Part shown: piece after piece, positions 7,001 to 10,483 of the stretch
Layout of the letters: each line of letters begins with the position of its first letter
Numbering within the stretch: the first letter of the stretch is position 1
Origin: Pseudomonadota bacterium
GTDB lineage: Bacteria; Desulfobacterota; BSN033; WVXP01; G020346125
DNA: 10,483 nt
NCBI GenBank assembly: GCA_030608745.1
Contig: JAUWDQ010000081.1
Coordinates: forward strand, 1 to 10,483
Direction of reading: 5' to 3'
Translations under genes and position numbers: made by a program
Notes under the pieces: generated by a model
Databases searched by the model: none
What the model was told of the DNA's origin: nothing
The model's input: only the letters and a program-made list of their open reading frames with translations

Positions 7001-8179
7001 ATGGAGGGAGATGCTATTGAATTAAAAAGGAATTTGTCGGAGCACGAATTATCTGTTTTGGACTCTGAGCTTGCGAAATACAAGAAAAGCACCGCCCTGG
7101 CATATGTTCTCTGGTTCTTTCTTGGGGGTTTAGGAATTCATAAATTTTACATCGGAAAAACCGGAATGGGCATTTTCTATCTCCTACTAGTGGGTGGCAT
7201 TATAGTGGGAGCTATCACAGGCATGTCTAAAGAAATTGGCCCAGCAATGATTATCGCTGGCTCGTGTGGTCTCGTTCTTGGGATACTGCTCCTCGTCGAC
7301 CTTTTCACGATTCCTCGGCAGATCAGAAGAACTTACGTCAAAGCGGAGCGGCAAATATTGGGTAAGATCAAAAGTACCCCGAAAGACAGTATTTCATTAA
7401 CCTCAGACAGCTCAGCGAGGACGGACATTGGGGCACTTTCAGCTGAAGCCAAGGCCAGAATCGCAGAGACGGAGAAATACAGAGCGGAGATCAAGAAAAA
7501 GACAGGGAGGAAAAGGGTAGGTTGCCTCCCCCTGATACTCATCATACTCTTCGTATTAGGGGTTATCGGCTACTTCGCAAGTAGAACCCCATCTCCTCGA
7601 AAATTCCCTTCTACAAGAGCTGTAATACAGAACATTCTGGATAAGATTCGTATTAGGGTATCTCCAAAGAAACCACCTCGACTCGTTTCCGCAAGAAGTA
7701 CATGTAACATAAGGAGCGGACCAGGTACCGACTACCCTATCACACGAAAGGCGGCCAAGGGTGAAAAGCTCGAATATGTTTCACTTGAGGGCAACTGGTA
7801 TAGGCTGAAAGTGGCAAAAGGTAAACCTCAAGAATGGGTCCATAAGAATGTTGTTAAATCGGTGATCCCGAAGCCCGAAACTCCACAACTCCCTCAGGTA
7901 ATCAGGGAAATCACTGTGAGAGGTAAGAGAATTAAGGTCGGAGATTTAGCTGATGACGCACTGAAAATACTGAAGCCGGAAGATACTCTGAAACTGGAAA
8001 TAGCGCAAGATTCGAATAATCCTCAGAGCTTTGTTATAACCAGATATTGTAGAGTCGAAGGAAAGGTTTTTGCCCTCGAGCTAAAAAGATCAAAAGACGT
8101 GGGGCCTTATAGATTAGATAAAATCATCTTGGGTAAATTACCGCCCGGATCATCAGCAAGAGGAACGATCAAGAAATAG
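7001..8179 (+). CDS. TM2-domain membrane protein with SH3b-type domain, function unknown
   Basis: This is a 392-residue protein. Residues 28-106 form a TM2 domain: two or three hydrophobic spans, with the WFFLGGLGIHKFYIG signature (38-52) and the closing DLFTIPRQI (100-108). A charged helical linker (about 145-172) leads to another span, LPLILIILFVLGVIGYFA (176-193). A bacterial SH3 domain follows (about 228-288; STCNIRSGPGTDYP, LEGNWYRLKV, EWVHKN), of the kind that binds peptidoglycan or peptides. The tail (300-378) looks beta-rich and I do not recognise it; IKVGDLADDALKIL faintly recalls SmpA/OmlA-type folds. GAGGG seven nt before the ATG supports the start. Base composition is much more AT-rich than the neighbouring core genes. 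An envelope role is inferred. Confidence 0.9.
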   Translation: MEGDAIELKRNLSEHELSVLDSELAKYKKSTALAYVLWFFLGGLGIHKFYIGKTGMGIFYLLLVGGIIVGAITGMSKEIGPAMIIAGSCGLVLGILLLVDLFTIPRQIRRTYVKAERQILGKIKSTPKDSISLTSDSSARTDIGALSAEAKARIAETEKYRAEIKKKTGRKRVGCLPLILIILFVLGVIGYFASRTPSPRKFPSTRAVIQNILDKIRIRVSPKKPPRLVSARSTCNIRSGPGTDYPITRKAAKGEKLEYVSLEGNWYRLKVAKGKPQEWVHKNVVKSVIPKPETPQLPQVIREITVRGKRIKVGDLADDALKILKPEDTLKLEIAQDSNNPQSFVITRYCRVEGKVFALELKRSKDVGPYRLDKIILGKLPPGSSARGTIKK

Positions 8180-8387
8180 ATGTTAGATTTGCGAGTCCAA
8201 GCCAGGTGGGTGTGGGATTCTTCTCAACACAGAGATTATCAACCAGGGCCATACGTTCGTATATACTCGTTTTCCTTTTAAGTACATTGAGGATTTCAGG
8301 CAATGCGAGAGGGAGGCGAGGGAGAATAATAGGGGGTTGGTTACGAAAATCTATGAGACCTATAGCTAACACCTTTGGGAGGCAAAA
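8180..8387. other. Intergenic stretch between the two membrane protein genes
   Basis: I support no gene here. A GTG-started frame (8206-8391) ends in a TGA overlapping the next ATG, but it has no acidic residue at all and no clear ribosome site, so I do not call it. The stretch holds the first copy of the diverged 47-bp repeat (8241-8287). The ribosome site of the next gene, GGGAGG, ends it. Confidence 0.5.
8241..8287. repeat. Diverged 47-bp direct repeat, copy 1
   Basis: Aligns without gaps to 8650-8696 at 34 of 47 bases. The shared parts are AACCA at the start, ACTCGTTT in the middle and GTACAT at the end. It contains a small palindrome ATACG-TT-CGTAT. Confidence 0.5.
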
Positions 8388-8651
8388 ATGAGAGAAATCG
8401 AAATACCTGGAATAACTGAAGCATTACCAGAATTAGAGCCAAGTGTAATTATAGTAATCTTAATAATCATTTTGATCTGGGCAATTCTTTGGTTCTTTGT
8501 TCCATTCTGGGTGTTCGGAATTTGGCGCAGGATAAAAAAAATCGAGGGATTGATAAGACAACAGGTGGAAAGCAGACCAGATGAGGAAACAAAGAAAATT
8601 CTCAAAGAAATGGAATACGAAAAACGAGTGCATCGGGACAAAGATGATTAA
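8388..8651 (+). CDS. Small single-span membrane protein, unknown function
   Basis: An 87-residue protein. A short N-terminus (MREIEIPGITEALPELEPS) is followed by a very hydrophobic span of about 30 residues (20-50, rich in I, L, W and F), a basic edge WRRIKKIE, and a charged amphipathic tail (about 52-87) of heptad-like character ending in HRDKDD. The basic residues after the span suggest that the tail is cytoplasmic. A strong ribosome site, GGGAGG, lies 5 nt before the ATG. It is very AT-rich (19 of 60 bases G+C at 8401-8460), like its TM2 neighbour 208 nt upstream. I do not recognise the family. Confidence 0.8.
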   Translation: MREIEIPGITEALPELEPSVIIVILIIILIWAILWFFVPFWVFGIWRRIKKIEGLIRQQVESRPDEETKKILKEMEYEKRVHRDKDD

Positions 8652-8696
8652 CCAAGTGTATGGGTTTGCATACACTCGTTTCCCATTCACGTACAT
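8650..8696. repeat. Diverged 47-bp direct repeat, copy 2, with hairpin
   Basis: Second copy of the 8241-8287 repeat; it overlaps the stop codon of the small membrane protein. It includes a perfect 8-bp hairpin, AGTGTATG (8655-8662) with CATACACT (8669-8676) and loop GGTTTG, followed by CGTTTCCC. It could act as a weak terminator, but the T-run is short. Confidence 0.5.
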
Positions 8697-8843
8697 CAAG
8701 TGCAAGGGGGACGCTGGTGAAATATGGATATTTTATTTGGCGATACCAACCTTCCATGGTTTATAGTCATGGCTTAACCGATCGAACATGGAATACTTCC
8801 TTCTCGATTTCCGCCTGAAGATTATCAGTCAAATGTTAATATT

Positions 8844-8990
8844 TCACGAGCGTTCCCAAATTCCCTCTTTTCTCAGACTTCCCATCACGAATAAGATCTT
8901 CTTGCCCTTCATCGAACTCCCTCCTTGTTTTGAAGAATACTCTTGGCACGCGTTGAGAAATCTTGACAAATTCCCATCTCCCTCTATCAT
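8844..8990 (-). pseudogene. Possible short minus-strand gene or gene remnant, unidentified
   Basis: The 380-nt gap 8652-9032 has no plus-strand gene. On the minus strand a 48-codon frame runs from ATG 8990 to TGA 8844: MIEGDGNLSRFLNACQEY, then MKGKKILFVMGSLRKEG (from an internal ATG at 8912). The second ATG has AAGGAGGG seven nt upstream, a very good ribosome site, so a 22-residue product is also possible. The residues look protein-like (KKILFVMGSL is reminiscent of a flavodoxin-type first strand), but the frame ends too early for a domain. I take it as a remnant or a very small gene and do not name a family. Its start overlaps the predicted amrS promoter. Confidence 0.3.
8963..8990 (+). promoter_or_regulatory. 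Sigma70-type promoter for the radical SAM gene
   Basis: Perfect -35 TTGACA (8963-8968), 16-nt spacer, TATCAT (8985-8990, 5 of 6). The start point would be near 8997, leaving a leader of about 36 nt with GGAGG at 9022-9026. Confidence 0.65.
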
Positions 8991-9032
8991 GATCTTGAAA
9001 GGACTACCACGGGTTTGTTTTGGAGGCGACCC

Positions 9033-10181
9033 ATGGGTCTGAGCCGGAGGGATTTCCTCAAGAGAAGCAGTGTTTTCTGTTTAGGTCTTGGGATCGCAGG
9101 GGGCCTTCCGGGTTGTTCATCCAAAACGGACGAGAAACCGACCAGCAAGAGTGGCCGTATCCTCCGAGAGGCGCGGTATTACGAGAAGCAGAAGGGAGGA
9201 ATGGTGAGATGCCGCCTGTGCTTCAGGCAGTGCTTGGTAGCGGATGGAGACCGGGGGTTTTGTCGTAACAGGGAGAATCACGGGGGGACCTATTACACCT
9301 TAGTCTACGGCCTTCCCTGCGCTATCCAAATAGATCCGATCGAAAAAGAACCCTCATACCACATGTTACCGGGTTCTTCCATGTTCTGTACGGCGACGGC
9401 CAGCTGCAATAACCGATGCAAGTTCTGCCAAAACTGGCATATTTCCCAGCGGAGTGTGGATGAGACCATCAACTACGACCTCAGTCCTGAGAGAATGGTC
9501 GGCTTGGCATCCCTGGAGAACTGCGATTCCCTCTCCTTCACCTATTCCGAACCCACGGTCTTTTATGAGTACATGTATGATATCGCCAAGCTGGGAAAGG
9601 AAAAGGGCTTCAAGGTCCTCTTCCATACCAATGGATCGATGAATCCCGAACCCCTATCCGCCCTCCTCCAGTACATGGACGGGGTTACGGTGGATTTAAA
9701 GGGATTCACCGAGACCTTCTATCGAGAGGCCTCTTCCTCGCAGCTGGCCCCAGTTCTCCGAACGTTGAAGCACATAAGGGAATCGGGAAGGCATTTGGAA
9801 GTGGTGAACTTGGTTATTCCCACGTTAAATGACGATATGGTCAGGATCAGGGAAATGTGCGTCTGGGTAAGGGAATACCTGGGAAAAGAGACTCCGCTCC
9901 ACTTCAGCCGGTTCTTTCCCGCTCATAAATTGACCCATCTTCCTCCCACCCCCATCGACACCTTGGAGAAGGCGTGGAAGATCGGACAAGAAGAGGGCTT
10001 GGAATATGTCTATATCGGCAATGTTCCAGGGCATGAGGGAAACAGTACCTTCTGTCCGCAGTGCCATAATAAACTGATCCACCGGGTCCATTTTGCCGTT
10101 CTAGCTAATCAGGTAAAAAGGGGGAGATGTCCCTCTTGTGGATATCCCATTCCAGGCATTTGGGCTGACGCTACTACATAG
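9033..10181 (+). CDS. amrS: AmmeMemoRadiSam-type radical SAM enzyme with Tat/lipoprotein signal
   Basis: I place the start at ATG 9033 (382 residues) because GGAGG sits 6 nt upstream; a TTG at 9015 would include that site in the protein. The N-terminus SRRDFLKR (4-11), a hydrophobic stretch and LPGC (25-28) form a twin-arginine signal with a lipobox, so export and lipid anchoring are predicted. Next come a cysteine cluster (C60, C63, C67, C77), the radical SAM motif CNNRCKFC (125-132) that holds the 4Fe-4S cluster and cleaves S-adenosylmethionine, YSEPTVF (171-177), HTNGSM (198-203) and VDLKG (220-224). A C-terminal CxxC ... CxxC pair (341/344, 366/369) resembles a zinc or cluster site. The order matches the family found with AMMECR1 and Memo proteins. 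Neither partner is in the window, and the substrate is unknown. Composition is GC-richer than the preceding genes. Confidence 0.9.
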   Translation: MGLSRRDFLKRSSVFCLGLGIAGGLPGCSSKTDEKPTSKSGRILREARYYEKQKGGMVRCRLCFRQCLVADGDRGFCRNRENHGGTYYTLVYGLPCAIQIDPIEKEPSYHMLPGSSMFCTATASCNNRCKFCQNWHISQRSVDETINYDLSPERMVGLASLENCDSLSFTYSEPTVFYEYMYDIAKLGKEKGFKVLFHTNGSMNPEPLSALLQYMDGVTVDLKGFTETFYREASSSQLAPVLRTLKHIRESGRHLEVVNLVIPTLNDDMVRIREMCVWVREYLGKETPLHFSRFFPAHKLTHLPPTPIDTLEKAWKIGQEEGLEYVYIGNVPGHEGNSTFCPQCHNKLIHRVHFAVLANQVKRGRCPSCGYPIPGIWADATT

Positions 10182-10226
10182 GTAATTCATCGGTAAAGGG
10201 GGCGAGTCTTTTTTTGAATAGAAGCT

Positions 10227-10258
10227 GTGGTTCGATTCCGTCTCCCGGAACCTCTAAA
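10227..10258 (+). repeat. Degraded copy of the tRNA-Phe 3' end (att-like or tRNA remnant)
   Basis: 29 of 32 bases match 6727-6758, which spans the T-arm, the 3' acceptor strand and the first bases beyond the tRNA. The T-loop core GTGGTTCGATTCCG is identical, while the acceptor end reads CTCCCGGAACC instead of CTCCCGGCACC. A weaker likeness to the D-loop (TCGGTA at 10190-10195) lies 3 nt out of register. No 5' acceptor strand exists, because the amrS stop codon is there, so it is not a working tRNA. It may be the displaced end of an integrated element. Confidence 0.75.
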
Positions 10259-10273
10259 GACTTTTCGTTCAAA

Positions 10274-10306
10274 GGGTTAGCTACCATGCTGGTTAACCCC
10301 TTTTTT
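10274..10306 (+). terminator. Rho-independent terminator downstream of amrS and the tRNA fragment
   Basis: GGGTTA (10274-10279) pairs with TAACCC (10294-10299) and ACCA (10283-10286) with TGGT (10290-10293), leaving a 3-nt bulge and a TGC loop; T6 follows at 10301-10306. It can end amrS transcription. Its sequence is unrelated to the terminator after the intact tRNA. Confidence 0.8.
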
Positions 10307-10483
10307 GTGCATGAGGTCCTCTGCAGGGTTGCCTCCCGGATGACCCCCTAACTCGCTGCGATGCATTGCCACAATCCCCTTTTTTTGTTACCGTCAACTA
10401 TGACAGGGGTTCCACAAAGGGTTTTATTGAATTATGATTCATTCCCTCAGAGCCTCTCTGCTCATCATGGGGCTGAGCGGTAT
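10307..10483. other. Terminal stretch with no supported gene
   Basis: I see no open frame with a ribosome site of convincing length on either strand. A 29-codon minus-strand frame (10277-10363) exists but overlaps the terminator and is not called. CCCCT and AGGGG words near 10378 and 10407 can pair, but they do not form a clear terminator. Confidence 0.5.

Noticed and set aside
8206..8391. 61-codon GTG-started frame overlapping the 87-residue gene by ATGA
   Set aside because: It contains no acidic residue, has no clear ribosome site and includes the diverged repeat; the overlap is most likely chance.
9015..9032. TTG start six codons upstream for amrS
   Set aside because: The only good ribosome site (GGAGG 9022-9026) lies inside that extension and fits ATG 9033.
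8788..9042. 84-codon plus-strand frame before amrS
   Set aside because: No ribosome site, unnatural composition, and it overlaps the better supported amrS start and promoter.
10182..10254. Functional second tRNA
   Set aside because: The 5' acceptor strand is absent, the T-stem has mismatches and the anticodon arm does not fold.
10277..10363. 29-codon minus-strand frame at the right end
   Set aside because: It is short and runs into the terminator hairpin; the ribosome site is poorly placed.

Overview
The window looks like a bacterial chromosome segment, probably from a Gram-negative anaerobe. The pointers are a Tat-type lipoprotein signal on a radical SAM enzyme, complete UDP-GlcNAc synthesis genes, and a ClC-CBS / UvrD / PHP gene string. 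A Desulfobacterota-like origin is my inference; no marker here fixes the taxonomy.

Left part (1-6660), minus strand, read from right to left: a sigma70-like promoter (about 6500-6527), then glmU, a 326-nt spacer holding an AT-rich imperfect inverted repeat, glmS, a ClC chloride channel gene reduced to its two ends, pcrA/uvrD split by a +1 frameshift, and the start of a PHP-domain protein that leaves the window. Junctions downstream of glmS are tight: a 24-nt gap, a TAATG overlap and an ATGA overlap. This suggests one operon. GlmS makes glucosamine-6-phosphate; GlmU acetylates glucosamine-1-phosphate and uridylylates it to UDP-GlcNAc for peptidoglycan and LPS. GlmM, the mutase between them, is not in the window.

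Middle (6453-6801): divergent promoters flank an array of 8-bp units, followed by a complete tRNA-Phe(GAA) with encoded CCA and a clear Rho-independent terminator.

Right part (6802-10306), plus strand: an AT-rich stretch encodes a TM2 / SH3b-type membrane protein of unknown role and an 87-residue single-span membrane protein. It is followed by a 380-nt gap with a possible minus-strand gene remnant, and then by the GC-richer radical SAM enzyme of the AmmeMemoRadiSam family (amrS) with its own promoter. Just after amrS lies a degraded copy of the tRNA-Phe 3' end (29 of 32 bases) with its own, unrelated terminator, 3.5 kb from the intact tRNA. This is what an element inserted into the tRNA gene would leave behind. 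No integrase is visible, so a decayed island or a tRNA duplication both remain possible.

The last 177 nt hold no gene I can support.
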